Source: Streptomyces uncialis
Lineage (GTDB): Bacteria; Actinomycetota; Actinomycetes; Streptomycetales; Streptomycetaceae
DNA length: 64,000 nt
Assembly: GCF_036250755.1 (NCBI RefSeq)
Contig: NZ_CP109583.1
Coordinates: 3,100,001 to 3,164,000 of the forward strand
Direction of reading: 5' to 3'
The notes under the pieces were generated by a model. The model searched no databases, was not told the origin of the DNA, and saw only the letters and a list, made by a program, of their open reading frames with translations. Below, piece after piece: positions 25,399 to 34,161 of this stretch. The first letter of the stretch is position 1. Each line of letters starts with the position of its first letter. The position numbers and the translations under genes were made by a program.

Positions 25399-26493
25399 TC
25401 AGTAGAGGGTGCGGACGAAGAGGTCCGACTTGCCGTTGGTGTCGCCGGGCACGATGTCGGTGGCCGCGGAGTGGAACACCACCTCACGCCCGCCGGTGCT
25501 GACCGCGTCGGTCCTGGCCGACGCGGGCTGGTCCGAGACGATCTCGTCGGTGCCCGTCTGGAGGTCGCGCAAGGTGAGCGACGGTCCGGTCGTGCCGGTC
25601 GGGGCGTACAGCAGATACCGGCCGGTGGGATCGATGGCCACGCCCTTCACGTTCGGCACGAGTTGCGCGGTGCCCGAGGCCACGTCGTGGACGTAGGTGT
25701 CGGTGCCCGAGAGGTAGACCACCTTGCTGCCGTCGTCGCTGAGCTGCACGAGTGCCGCCGCCACGGACGGCCCCTCGACCGGCCCCGTGGTGGTGCCGGC
25801 GGTCCGGTCCCGCACGACGACGTCCTGCGTCGCGGCGTCCTGGTAGGCGACATAGCGGGCGTCACCGCTGAGCGACGGCTTGGGCGCCTGGGCGTGGCCG
25901 AGGGTGGCGACGGTCTCCCTGACACCGGTGCTGTCGTCATGGACCTCGACCCGCTGGCCGACCGAGGGCTGCCTGACGACCAGGGCGATGTAGCGGCCGG
26001 TCGTGCTGAAGTCCGGCTGATCGCAGCTGTACGCAAGGCAGTTGGTGGAGGCTGTCCCTCCTGTACTCAGCTTGTACTGGCGAATCCGCACGTTGTTGAA
26101 CCACGGCACCGGATAGGCGGCGTACCGTCCGTCACCGCTGATCACCGGGGGCGCGAGCAGGCTCAGATGCCCGATCTGCTGGGTCTGCCCCGTCTGCCGG
26201 TCGCGGACGAACGCCTTGTCGCCTCCGGTGGTGGTACCGGGTGCGAGGTTCAGCGCCGACGACGAGAAGACGACATGGCGGCCGTCGGGCGTGATGGAGG
26301 CGCCGGCGGAGTCGCCGTCCCCCTGGGTGCCGTCAGGCGCGACACTGATCCTCTCGACCCCGACGGCGCTGACCCCCGCGGTCCCCGCCACGGCGGCCCC
26401 GGGCAGCACCGCCGTCACCGCGCAGACCACGACCGCCGCACTCAGCACGGCCCGCATACGTAAGGTGAAGCTCCGGTTCGCGTTACCCCTCAT
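25399..26493 (-). CDS. secreted TolB/WD40-like beta-propeller protein
   Basis: 364 aa. The N-terminal signal peptide (basic MRGNANRSFTLRMR, hydrophobic core, cleavage near AVA-G) predicts secretion. The remainder has repeated beta-propeller blades with the motif ISGDGRYAAY, LSGDARYVAY, FSTTGRYIAL, IDPTGRYLLY (about every 40-50 residues) and D-R-T-G turns. Role unknown. The gene lies just downstream of the toxin-immunity operon but has its own upstream hairpin and is probably independent. Confidence 0.8.
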   Translation of the reverse strand: MRGNANRSFTLRMRAVLSAAVVVCAVTAVLPGAAVAGTAGVSAVGVERISVAPDGTQGDGDSAGASITPDGRHVVFSSSALNLAPGTTTGGDKAFVRDRQTGQTQQIGHLSLLAPPVISGDGRYAAYPVPWFNNVRIRQYKLSTGGTASTNCLAYSCDQPDFSTTGRYIALVVRQPSVGQRVEVHDDSTGVRETVATLGHAQAPKPSLSGDARYVAYQDAATQDVVVRDRTAGTTTGPVEGPSVAAALVQLSDDGSKVVYLSGTDTYVHDVASGTAQLVPNVKGVAIDPTGRYLLYAPTGTTGPSLTLRDLQTGTDEIVSDQPASARTDAVSTGGREVVFHSAATDIVPGDTNGKSDLFVRTLY

Positions 26494-26515
26494 GTTTCCC
26501 CCATGCAGGTCTCCC

Positions 26516-26536
26516 CCTCCGGTTCCCTACCGGAGG
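26516..26536. terminator. small hairpin downstream of the toxin-immunity operon
   Basis: CCTCCGG-TTCCCTA-CCGGAGG, 7-bp stem about 115 bp past the last Imm49 stop. Confidence 0.45.
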
Positions 26537-26651
26537 ACCACGACCATGCAACCGCGATGGCGCTACGGGGTCAATGCGTCACACGACGTATCGACAGGGC
26601 CGGTCCCGGCCGCGCGGAAGCGGTACGCGACCCGGCCGGAGGCCGCACCCG

Positions 26652-27515
26652 TCAGGTGGGGAACTCGCCCAGCCAGTCACGGGTGACCAGATGACGCGGG
26701 ATGTAGTCCGACTCCACACCGACCGGAAAGCCCCCGTCGTACGCGAGGCACGCCATCGCGAGGATGCCGAGCGAGAACACCCCGTCGAGGTCCTCTTCAC
26801 GGTCCTCGTCGGCGGTCCAATACGCCTTGTGCAGCTCCAGCGCCTCCACCAGCGCCTCATGGAAGCCATCGTGGTCCCGCTTCACGAACCGGTAGAACAG
26901 ATTCACCGGCGGATACGAGATCCGCTGCACCCACTCACGGCCGGCCACCCGGAGCGCGCTCGGATGCGACTTCTCGAACGTCGCGGAGAGTTCATCCACC
27001 ATGCGGGCCTGATCGCGCAACCAGTACGCCTGAAGCGCGCCCACCCAATGAAACAAGTACTCGTCATGCACGGCACCAGAAGCCCGAAGCACGTCCAACG
27101 GCAGCTCGGACAGCTCCGTCATCCGCTTCTGATCCCGACACACAATGGCGAAGAAGAAGGCCGTCAACCAGGTATCCACGTTGGCGTAAGTCAATGGCCC
27201 CGCCGCGGGCAGCATGCGTACCTTGTGGTTGATGAGGCACTCCACCGAGCCCTCGGTGACCGCAGCCCGACGAAACACCGCCGAACCCACCTGCATCGCA
27301 TTCACGACCGCGTACCAGGACTCCACCGACTCAGCGCGCGGATCGACCAGCGAACGTCCCAGCACGGCGATCCTGACGGAGCTCAAGACGATATCCATCA
27401 TGTGAGGAGCCTCATCGAGCCAATCGATTCGCTCGATCGCACCGTCGAAGAGACGAGTGGCGAACTCGTCGTCACCAGGTCCGGTCATGCGATGACGCAC
27501 CACTGTCACAGTCAC
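26652..27515 (-). CDS. Imm49-family immunity protein (copy a)
   Basis: 287-aa mainly helical cytosolic protein of the Imm49 polymorphic-toxin immunity family. Diagnostic stretches: SLVDPRAESVESWYAVV, CLINHKVRMLPAAGP, WLTAFFFAIVCRDQKRM, LHKAYWTADEDREEDLDG and the invariant end WLGEFPT. GTG start, 60 bp after copy b. Last gene of the operon that begins with the nuclease toxin; presumably neutralises that toxin or related toxins of neighbours. Confidence 0.93.
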   Translation of the reverse strand: MTVTVVRHRMTGPGDDEFATRLFDGAIERIDWLDEAPHMMDIVLSSVRIAVLGRSLVDPRAESVESWYAVVNAMQVGSAVFRRAAVTEGSVECLINHKVRMLPAAGPLTYANVDTWLTAFFFAIVCRDQKRMTELSELPLDVLRASGAVHDEYLFHWVGALQAYWLRDQARMVDELSATFEKSHPSALRVAGREWVQRISYPPVNLFYRFVKRDHDGFHEALVEALELHKAYWTADEDREEDLDGVFSLGILAMACLAYDGGFPVGVESDYIPRHLVTRDWLGEFPT

Positions 27516-27575
27516 CGGTACATCGTCACATGCAGCAGGGGGGACGGTGAGGGGTCCGGCTCCAGCGCCGGAACG

Positions 27576-28442
27576 TCACGTGGGGAACTCGCCCAGCCAG
27601 TCACGGGTGATCAGGTGATGCGGGATGTAGTCCGACTCCACACCTAGTGGGAAGTCCCCGTCGTACGCGAGGCAGGCCATCGCGAGGATGCCGAGCGAGA
27701 ACACTCCTTTGAGGTCCTCTTCACGGTCCTCGTCGGCGGTCCAGTACGCCTTGTGCAACTCCAGCGCCTCCACCAGCGCCTCGTGGAATCCGTCGTGATC
27801 CCGATTCAGGAACCGGTAGAACATGTTGACCGGCGGATACGAAATCTGCTGCACCCAATCCCGCTCGGCGACACGGATCGAGTCCGGGTGCGACTTCTTG
27901 AATGTCGCGGAAAGCTCATCCACCATCCGCGCCTGATCCCGCAACCAGTACGCCTGAAGCGCCGACACCCAATGCAGCAAATATCGGTCATGCACGGCAC
28001 CCGACGCCCGCAGTACATCCAATGGCAATTCTGCCAACTCAGTCATACGCTTCTGATCACGACACACAATCGCGTAGAAGAACGCCGTCAGCCAGGTGCC
28101 CGCATTGACGAAGGGCAGCGGCCCTGTCGCAGGAAGCGTACGGACCTTGTGGTTGATCAGACAGTCCACCGAGCCCTCGGTCACCGCCGCCCGCCTGAAA
28201 ATTGCCGAACCCATCTGCATCATATTGACGACCGCGTACCAGGACTCCAACTCCTCAGCACGCGGATCGACCAGCGAACGTCCCAGAACCGCGCTGCCCG
28301 CGTAGCTCCAGAAGAGGTCCATCATTTCTGGCGACTGTGCCAACAAGTCGATCCGCTTGACCGAGCCCTGAAACAGCCTGTCAGCAAACTCCTTGTCCTC
28401 AGGCCCTGCCGCACGATGACGCTCCACGAAACCTGGTTTCAC
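27576..28442 (-). CDS. Imm49-family immunity protein (copy b)
   Basis: 288 aa, same architecture as its neighbours (SLVDPRAEELESWYAVV; CLINHKVRTLPATGP; WLGEFPT end). The GTG at 28442 overlaps the stop of the 228-aa gene (GTGA). The N-terminus (MKPGFVERHRAAGPEDKEF) diverges most, where specificity may lie. Confidence 0.93.
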   Translation of the reverse strand: MKPGFVERHRAAGPEDKEFADRLFQGSVKRIDLLAQSPEMMDLFWSYAGSAVLGRSLVDPRAEELESWYAVVNMMQMGSAIFRRAAVTEGSVDCLINHKVRTLPATGPLPFVNAGTWLTAFFYAIVCRDQKRMTELAELPLDVLRASGAVHDRYLLHWVSALQAYWLRDQARMVDELSATFKKSHPDSIRVAERDWVQQISYPPVNMFYRFLNRDHDGFHEALVEALELHKAYWTADEDREEDLKGVFSLGILAMACLAYDGDFPLGVESDYIPHHLITRDWLGEFPT

Positions 28443-29125
28443 AGGCGGTCCGTCAGGTCCGGGCCCAGGCCGTCGATCAGATCCGGCGGGGCGACGCTAT
28501 AGCCCTCAGCGCGGCCGAAGTAGGTCGGTTCACCGGGCGCGCAGGCCACGTGCAGAGTGTCGTCCAGCGCACGGAGCGCGGTGGCGAGACGGGGAGCGTT
28601 GCGCTGGTGCAACTCGGGATGCGGGTGCCCCTGGAAGTCGCACTCGCCCCAGATGTCGTGGAACACGGCCAGCTCGGCGCAAGGGCCGAGTTCGTCGGGT
28701 GTCACGGTCAGTTCGACCAGTCGCCGTACCTGGTGGGCGCGGCCTCCCTCATCGAGCCATTCGCCGTGCCCGACCACCAGGATGTCGGCCGGCTGAGCCG
28801 TGGGGAAGGCGACGGGCCTGCACCCAAGGACGCGCCGGGCCGTTTCGGCACCGCCGACCGACGGTGTCAGCAGAGGCAACCTGGTCGTCACACCGACCCC
28901 GCCTTGTCCCACTGAGTACCAGTGCCACTCCAGTACGCTCGGCACGAGCAGACGATGTTCGGCGAGGACCGCCACCATCTGCTCCGCCAGCTCCAACGCG
29001 GGCAGAAGCCCCACGGTGAAGAGACCATCGGGGCACCACTCCCACGAAGCGACCTGCTCAGGCGCGCGCGCCAGGGCGAACGTACCCACGGGTCTGCCCT
29101 GTTCAGCCTTGATCGGGTGACTCAT
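28439..29125 (-). CDS. unknown protein within the immunity array
   Basis: 228-aa soluble protein, family not recognised. It contains LVVGHGEWLDEGGRAHQVRRLVELTV, AVFHDIWGECDFQGHPHPELHQRNAPRL and a C-terminal YFGRAEGY. ATG 29125 overlaps the Imm49 copy c stop and its stop overlaps copy b, so it is fully embedded in the immunity operon. By position it is probably a second immunity type or accessory factor. A 38-codon relic with the same N- and C-terminal sequences lies at 30067-30183. Confidence 0.7.
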   Translation of the reverse strand: MSHPIKAEQGRPVGTFALARAPEQVASWEWCPDGLFTVGLLPALELAEQMVAVLAEHRLLVPSVLEWHWYSVGQGGVGVTTRLPLLTPSVGGAETARRVLGCRPVAFPTAQPADILVVGHGEWLDEGGRAHQVRRLVELTVTPDELGPCAELAVFHDIWGECDFQGHPHPELHQRNAPRLATALRALDDTLHVACAPGEPTYFGRAEGYSVAPPDLIDGLGPDLTDRL

Positions 29126-29988
29126 GTGGGGAACTCGCCCAGCCAGCTACGGGCGATCAGGTGGTGGGGCAGGTAGTCCGACTCGACATCGATGGGGAAG
29201 TCCCCGTCGTACGCGAGACAGGTCATCGCGAGGATGCCCAGGGAGAACACTCCCTTGAGGTCCTGCTCACGGTCTTCGTCGGCAGTCCAGTACGCCTTGT
29301 GCAACTCCAGTGCCTCGACCAGCGCCTCATGGAATCCAGCGTGGTCACGATTCACGAACCGGTAGAAGAGGTTGACAGGCGGATACGAGATCCGCTGCAC
29401 CCACTCACGACCAGCGACCCGAATCACATTCGGATGTGACTTCTCGAACGTCGCCGAGAGTTCGTCCACCATCCGTGCCTGATCCCGCAACCAGTACGCC
29501 TGAAGCGCCGACACCCAATGCAACAAGTACTCGTCATGCACCGCACCTGACGCCCGCAACACATCCAACGGCAACTCCGCCAGCTCCGTCATCCGCTTCT
29601 GATCACGACACACGATCGCGAAGAAGAACGCCGTCAACCAAGTACTGGCGTTGAGATAGGCCAAGGGGCCCGTCGCCGACAGGGAACGAACCTTGTGGTT
29701 GATCAAGCAGTCCACCGCACCCTCGGTGACCGCAGCCCGGCGGAAAGCCGCTGAACCCATCTGCATCGCATTCACGACCGCATACCAGGACTCCAGCACC
29801 TCGGCACGCGGATCTACGAGGGAACGCCCCAGGACGGCGCTCTCCGCCGAACTCCAATAGAAGTCCATCATGTCCGGTGCCTCTTCCAGCGACTCGATGT
29901 CCTCGATCGAACCCTGGTACAGACTCTCAGCGAACTTGGCGGAGCTGGGCTCCGCCGAACGATGACGCACCACCGTCATAGTCAACAT
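29122..29988 (-). CDS. Imm49-family immunity protein (copy c)
   Basis: 288 aa. ATG 29988 (MLTMTVVRHR) is preferred to the longer frame from 30066 because GGAAG lies just upstream and paralogues begin at the same place. Core motifs SLVDPRAEVLESWYAVV, CLINHKVRSLSATGP, YWTADEDREQDLKG; ends SWLGEFPT. DNA of its last 100 bp is nearly identical to that of copy d. Confidence 0.92.
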   Translation of the reverse strand: MLTMTVVRHRSAEPSSAKFAESLYQGSIEDIESLEEAPDMMDFYWSSAESAVLGRSLVDPRAEVLESWYAVVNAMQMGSAAFRRAAVTEGAVDCLINHKVRSLSATGPLAYLNASTWLTAFFFAIVCRDQKRMTELAELPLDVLRASGAVHDEYLLHWVSALQAYWLRDQARMVDELSATFEKSHPNVIRVAGREWVQRISYPPVNLFYRFVNRDHAGFHEALVEALELHKAYWTADEDREQDLKGVFSLGILAMTCLAYDGDFPIDVESDYLPHHLIARSWLGEFPT

Positions 29989-30066
29989 GCGACTTCCATC
30001 CTGGAACCACGCGATGAGGGCGACAGCCTCACAAACGGCCCGCCAAGTGCACTTCCTGGCAGCCAA

Positions 30067-30183
30067 TCAGAACCGGGCAGTGGCCTCATAGCCCTGGACG
30101 TTACCGAAGTACTTGGACGAGGGCACGGCCAGAACGAGCGCACGCACGGCCCCGCCCTGTTCAGCCTTGATCGGGTGACTCAT
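30067..30183 (-). pseudogene. internally deleted relic of the 228-aa gene (38-codon frame)
   Basis: ATG 30183 overlaps the stop of Imm49 copy d exactly as the 228-aa gene overlaps copy c. Its first ten residues, MSHPIKAEQG, are identical to that gene, and its tail YFGNVQGYEATARF matches the C-terminal YFGRAEGYSVAPPD. About 190 central codons are missing and the frame is kept open to a TGA at 30067-30069. Best explained by duplication of an Imm49-plus-unknown unit followed by internal deletion. Confidence 0.7.
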
Positions 30184-31043
30184 GTGGGGAACTCGCCCAG
30201 CCAGCTACGGGCGATCAGGTGGTGGGGCAGGTAGTCCGATTCGACATCGATGGGGAAGTCCCCGTCGTACGCGAGACAGGTCATGGCGAGGGGTGCGAGC
30301 GCCACCATCCCGTCGATGTCCTCCGCACGGTCCTCGTTGGCGGTCCAATACACCTTGTGCAGCTCCAGGGCCTCCACCAGCGCCTCACTGAATCCCGCGT
30401 GATCCCTGTTCACGAACCGGTAGAAGAGATTTACCGGCGGATAGGAGATCCATTGGAGTCGCTCCCGAGAAGTGACATGCACAACATCCGGGTGGGACTT
30501 CTGGAACGTGGCGGAGAGTTCGTCCACCATGCGGGCCTGGTCACGCAACCAATATGCCTGGAGCGCCGACACCCAGTGCAACAGGTACTCGTCATGCACC
30601 GCACCCGACGCCCGCAACACATCCAACGGCAGCTCCGCCAGCTCCGTCATCCGCTTCTGATCACGACACACAATCGCGAAGAAGAACGCCGTCAACCAGG
30701 TGCCGGCGTTGGCGAACGGTTTGGGCCCCATCGCGGGCAGCGTGCGCACCTTGTGATGGATCATGCAGTCCACCGTGCCCTCGGTGATCGCAGAACGACG
30801 GAACACCGCCGAACCCATCTGCATCGCGTCCACCACCGCTTCCCAGGACTCCAGCTTCGCCGCGCGCGGATCGATCAGCCCCTGGGCCTGGACGGCCAAC
30901 TGCGAGGCCTTCCAGTAGACATCGATCATGCCGGGCAGCGCTTCCAGCTTCTCGATCTTCGCAACGGACTTCGGAAAGAATCGACTGACGAACTCTTCAC
31001 CTTCCGGATTTGCGGAGCGATGACGAACTACCCTGACGGTCAC
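30180..31043 (-). CDS. Imm49-family immunity protein (copy d, toxin-proximal)
   Basis: 287 aa. GTG 31043 overlaps the toxin stop (GTGA), so it is translated coupled to the toxin and is the best candidate for its cognate immunity. It is more divergent than copies a-c in the middle (GLIDPRAAKLESWEAVV; CMIHHKVRTLPAMGP; MVALAPLAMTCLAYDG) and closer to Imm49 proteins of other streptomycetes. Ends SWLGEFPT. Confidence 0.94.
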   Translation of the reverse strand: MTVRVVRHRSANPEGEEFVSRFFPKSVAKIEKLEALPGMIDVYWKASQLAVQAQGLIDPRAAKLESWEAVVDAMQMGSAVFRRSAITEGTVDCMIHHKVRTLPAMGPKPFANAGTWLTAFFFAIVCRDQKRMTELAELPLDVLRASGAVHDEYLLHWVSALQAYWLRDQARMVDELSATFQKSHPDVVHVTSRERLQWISYPPVNLFYRFVNRDHAGFSEALVEALELHKVYWTANEDRAEDIDGMVALAPLAMTCLAYDGDFPIDVESDYLPHHLIARSWLGEFPT

Positions 31044-33991
31044 GATGTTTCCCCTACGTCACGTATATCGAACTGTCTCATAGTGTAGCCATTGTAAACA
31101 CCGTCATTATCACGGCCCTTCACCAGGACGTAGTCGACACGTCCTTCCTCAAGCGCTTCCTCCAGCTGCATAGCGAGCGATTCATCATCCGCCCGCTTCG
31201 ACATTGCTTCAAGGATATCCGTGAAGTACTCGCGAGAACCCTGTGAATGACGGACATCACCTATCAGCCGACTGCCGAGGTCCGTGTCGACGTTACTCTT
31301 CGCCTCGACGACTATATATCGATCTCCCCGCTGCCAGACCTGGTCGAACTGATCGTTTCCAGACCTGGGGCCGTGAAGCTCCAATTCCGATGCTCCAGGG
31401 TAGCGCTGAGGTATGGCGTGGTGGCGGGCGATGCCCTCACCAAATGCCTCGCTGGCCACTGTCAGCCTCGCGTGCGGCCCTCTGTGCGCCTCTTTCGCTT
31501 TTCGCAGGCTCTCTTGGAGCTCCACATTTTCCGAGTCCTTCTTGAGGGCCTGAGATGCTTCCGTGTGCTTCTGGTGTGGAGCGCGATCATCCGCGATCGC
31601 ACTTTGGCGCTCTTTCGCCAATTCGTTCAGTTGAGCACGGGCCTCGGGGGTAGCGGTCTTCGCGGCTGTCTCTGTGGGTGCTGCGTCCAGGTAGGAGGGT
31701 GGCAGAGCGGGCAGAACATTGTCTTTGGGAATCCACACATTTGCACTCTTCAACAGCTGTGGTGGCACCAACCCGAACTCATCGGCAGCCTCGGCAGCCT
31801 TCCGGTACCCGTTCTTCTGGTAGAAGTCCTTGAAGTAGGTGTCGCTGGGGTCGTTGGCCCGCGCTACCTGGTGGTCCATGATCGCCTGGCGCTCCGCCAG
31901 GGTGTACGTCCTCGGGTCGCGGGGCTCCGGGAGGTTGTTCCCGGCGCCGCCGCCGGGGCCGTTGCCACCTCCGCCGCCCGGGCCGTTGCCCGTGCCGCCT
32001 CCGGCGTTGCCCGGGACCGGGTCCGCTCCCTGGCCCGGCACGGTCGGGCTGTCGCCCGCGGTTCCGCCGCCGGGGGTGGTGTCGGGGGTGGTGGCCGCGC
32101 CCCCGCCCGGGGTGGCGTTGTCCCCGAGGTTGTTGGAGGGAAGGTTGTCGGCTGTTCCGCCCGGGATGTGGTTCGCTCCCCCGCCCGGCAGATTGCTCGC
32201 GCCTCCACCGGGGAGGTTGTCCACCGCGCCGCCGGGAAGCTGACCCGCTCCGCCGCCCGGCAAGTTGTTCGCGCCTCCGCCCGGGAGGTTGTCCACCGCG
32301 CCGCCCGGGAGCTGACCCGCTCCGCCGCCCGGCAAGTTGTTCGCCCCTCCGCCCGGGAGGTTGTTCGCCCCGCCGCCCGGCACGCCGTCCAACCCGCCGC
32401 CGCCCGGGACCGCACCCCCACCCGGCGTCACCGCCCCCGGAACAGCACCACCACCCGGCGTCACCCCACCAGGCGTACCGCCCGGGGCACCGGCACCCGG
32501 GGTCACCCCGCCCGGTGCACCGCCGCCCGCCGCATTGTCGATACTCCCCGCCACCGGTCCCGCGCCCACCAGCGCCGGTTCCCGTGCGCCCACCTGGACC
32601 GGGGTCTCCGACCGCACCGGCGGGACCTCCGCGCCCGAGCGGTCCGGGTTGGTCACATCGCGCGGCATCACGTCCGGCTTCGGGTTGCCCGCCGCGTCGA
32701 GTAGTTGGCCGGTGTTCGTGTCGAGGTACTGCGGGCTGCCGTTCGCGTCGTCCGGCAACCGCACCGTGTGCGACGGATCCGGACCCGTACCGGTGCCCGC
32801 GCGGGCTGCGTCGTCGGCGCCCGCCACCGGGGCCGGGGTCGCGGGTTCGGGGATGTTGATCCGGGCGCCCGCGTCCACGTTCCGCAGACCCGCCAGGAGA
32901 TCACCGACCTTCACGGTGACGACCTTGCCGCCCTTCGCGATATACGTCACCGGGTCCAGCAGACGCCCCGTCTTTCCGAGGGCGGAGATCACCTTCGCGA
33001 CCGAGCCCGTCTTCGCCGCCGCGCCCGCACCACCCGTGAACACCGTCGTCACCACGTTGAACGTCGTCGCACCCGCCGCCCGCGCCGGATTCTTCCCCCA
33101 CTCGTCCCACGCGACGAGGGCCTTGCCGGTCTCCTTCACCGCCGTCCGCGACTCACGGAACCACCCCGGCAGCTTCTCCTCCGGCAACGCCCAGTACACC
33201 GTGCCCAGCACCGGCGTGATGGTGATCGCCAGACCGGTGACGACCTTCGCCAGGCCCGTCCACGCCTGGCCCGCCGCGTCCCACCCGTCGACCCCGACCA
33301 GCGTCCCCAGACCCCGGATCGTCCCCCACAGGCCGTCGACGAACACACCCTTCAGGAACGACCCCACATGATGATGGACCTCCCACCAGCGGCGGGACTC
33401 CTCCACCTGCGAACCCCACGGCAGCTCCTTCGTACCGTCCAGGTCCTTCTCACTGAACCCGTACATGTTCGACTTGCCCGTGCCGTCGTCCGCGATGAAA
33501 TGCGTCCCGCACACCAGCGCCGTGATCTTGTTCGCGCAGGCCCGCTCCGCCTCCCAGAACGCCGCCACCGCCGCGTTCACATCCTTCACCAGGTCGTTGT
33601 TCTCCTCGACCTTGTCCCCGTCGTCCTTCCAGTGCTTGTCACCACTGATCCCGGACACAAAAGCCGTCGCATCCGCCTTCAACTGCTTCAGCCGCGCCTC
33701 GATCGGACGGACCTCCGCCGCGTACTCCGACAACGCCGTCGTCACCGACTCCAGCTGATCCGCGAACACATCCGACTCCGACTTCACCGGACCCGTCGTC
33801 GCGAACAACTGCTCCGCCTCCGGCGCCGTGTAGAACGCCGACAACCCCTGAAAACGCGCATGCACATCCGCACCCGCATCACGGAACTGCCCCGCAGCCC
33901 CATGAAGCAGCCCCCGCTGCGTCTCCAACTCCCCCAGATCCCCCGTGAACTGAGGAATCGTCCCCGGATTGATCGCCCCGCCATTCACCAC
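31040..33991 (-). CDS. polymorphic toxin with WXG/PPE-like N-terminus and PD-(D/E)xK-type nuclease tip
   Basis: 983 aa. Residues 1-110 are a helical WXG100/PPE-like domain (ETQRGLLHGAAGQF; FYTAPEAEQ) of the kind exported by ESX/type VII systems. Residues 200-350 contain hydrophobic helices (VVTGLAITITPVLGTVYWAL). Residues 490-690 are Pro/Gly/Asn repeats such as NLPGGGANNLPGGGAGQLPG. A linker domain (TYTLAERQAIMDHQVA) precedes the C-terminal tip, where QFDQVW (Asp883) and VVEAKS (Glu896, Lys898) form a restriction-endonuclease-like active-site pattern. GTG 33991. First gene of the operon; it probably cleaves nucleic acid in competitor cells. The fold of the tip is inferred from motif only. Confidence 0.85.
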   Translation of the reverse strand: MVNGGAINPGTIPQFTGDLGELETQRGLLHGAAGQFRDAGADVHARFQGLSAFYTAPEAEQLFATTGPVKSESDVFADQLESVTTALSEYAAEVRPIEARLKQLKADATAFVSGISGDKHWKDDGDKVEENNDLVKDVNAAVAAFWEAERACANKITALVCGTHFIADDGTGKSNMYGFSEKDLDGTKELPWGSQVEESRRWWEVHHHVGSFLKGVFVDGLWGTIRGLGTLVGVDGWDAAGQAWTGLAKVVTGLAITITPVLGTVYWALPEEKLPGWFRESRTAVKETGKALVAWDEWGKNPARAAGATTFNVVTTVFTGGAGAAAKTGSVAKVISALGKTGRLLDPVTYIAKGGKVVTVKVGDLLAGLRNVDAGARINIPEPATPAPVAGADDAARAGTGTGPDPSHTVRLPDDANGSPQYLDTNTGQLLDAAGNPKPDVMPRDVTNPDRSGAEVPPVRSETPVQVGAREPALVGAGPVAGSIDNAAGGGAPGGVTPGAGAPGGTPGGVTPGGGAVPGAVTPGGGAVPGGGGLDGVPGGGANNLPGGGANNLPGGGAGQLPGGAVDNLPGGGANNLPGGGAGQLPGGAVDNLPGGGASNLPGGGANHIPGGTADNLPSNNLGDNATPGGGAATTPDTTPGGGTAGDSPTVPGQGADPVPGNAGGGTGNGPGGGGGNGPGGGAGNNLPEPRDPRTYTLAERQAIMDHQVARANDPSDTYFKDFYQKNGYRKAAEAADEFGLVPPQLLKSANVWIPKDNVLPALPPSYLDAAPTETAAKTATPEARAQLNELAKERQSAIADDRAPHQKHTEASQALKKDSENVELQESLRKAKEAHRGPHARLTVASEAFGEGIARHHAIPQRYPGASELELHGPRSGNDQFDQVWQRGDRYIVVEAKSNVDTDLGSRLIGDVRHSQGSREYFTDILEAMSKRADDESLAMQLEEALEEGRVDYVLVKGRDNDGVYNGYTMRQFDIRDVGETS

Positions 33992-34161
33992 AGACCCCCG
34001 CCCCTCACTGGCTCGTCACCACGCCCACCGCCGACGACAACCGCCCCATGGAACAACGCGTTCCCGCCATCCCGCGGTTCCCGCAACCGTACGATTCCGG
34101 CCCATGACACCGAGCCTGACCGGAACCGTTCCGCGTCCAAGGCCGCCCGCTCACCGGACCT

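Noticed and set aside
29989..30066. Upstream extension of Imm49 copy c to 30066
   Set aside because: The extra 26 residues are absent from the other copies and an SD-like GGAAG precedes the ATG at 29988.
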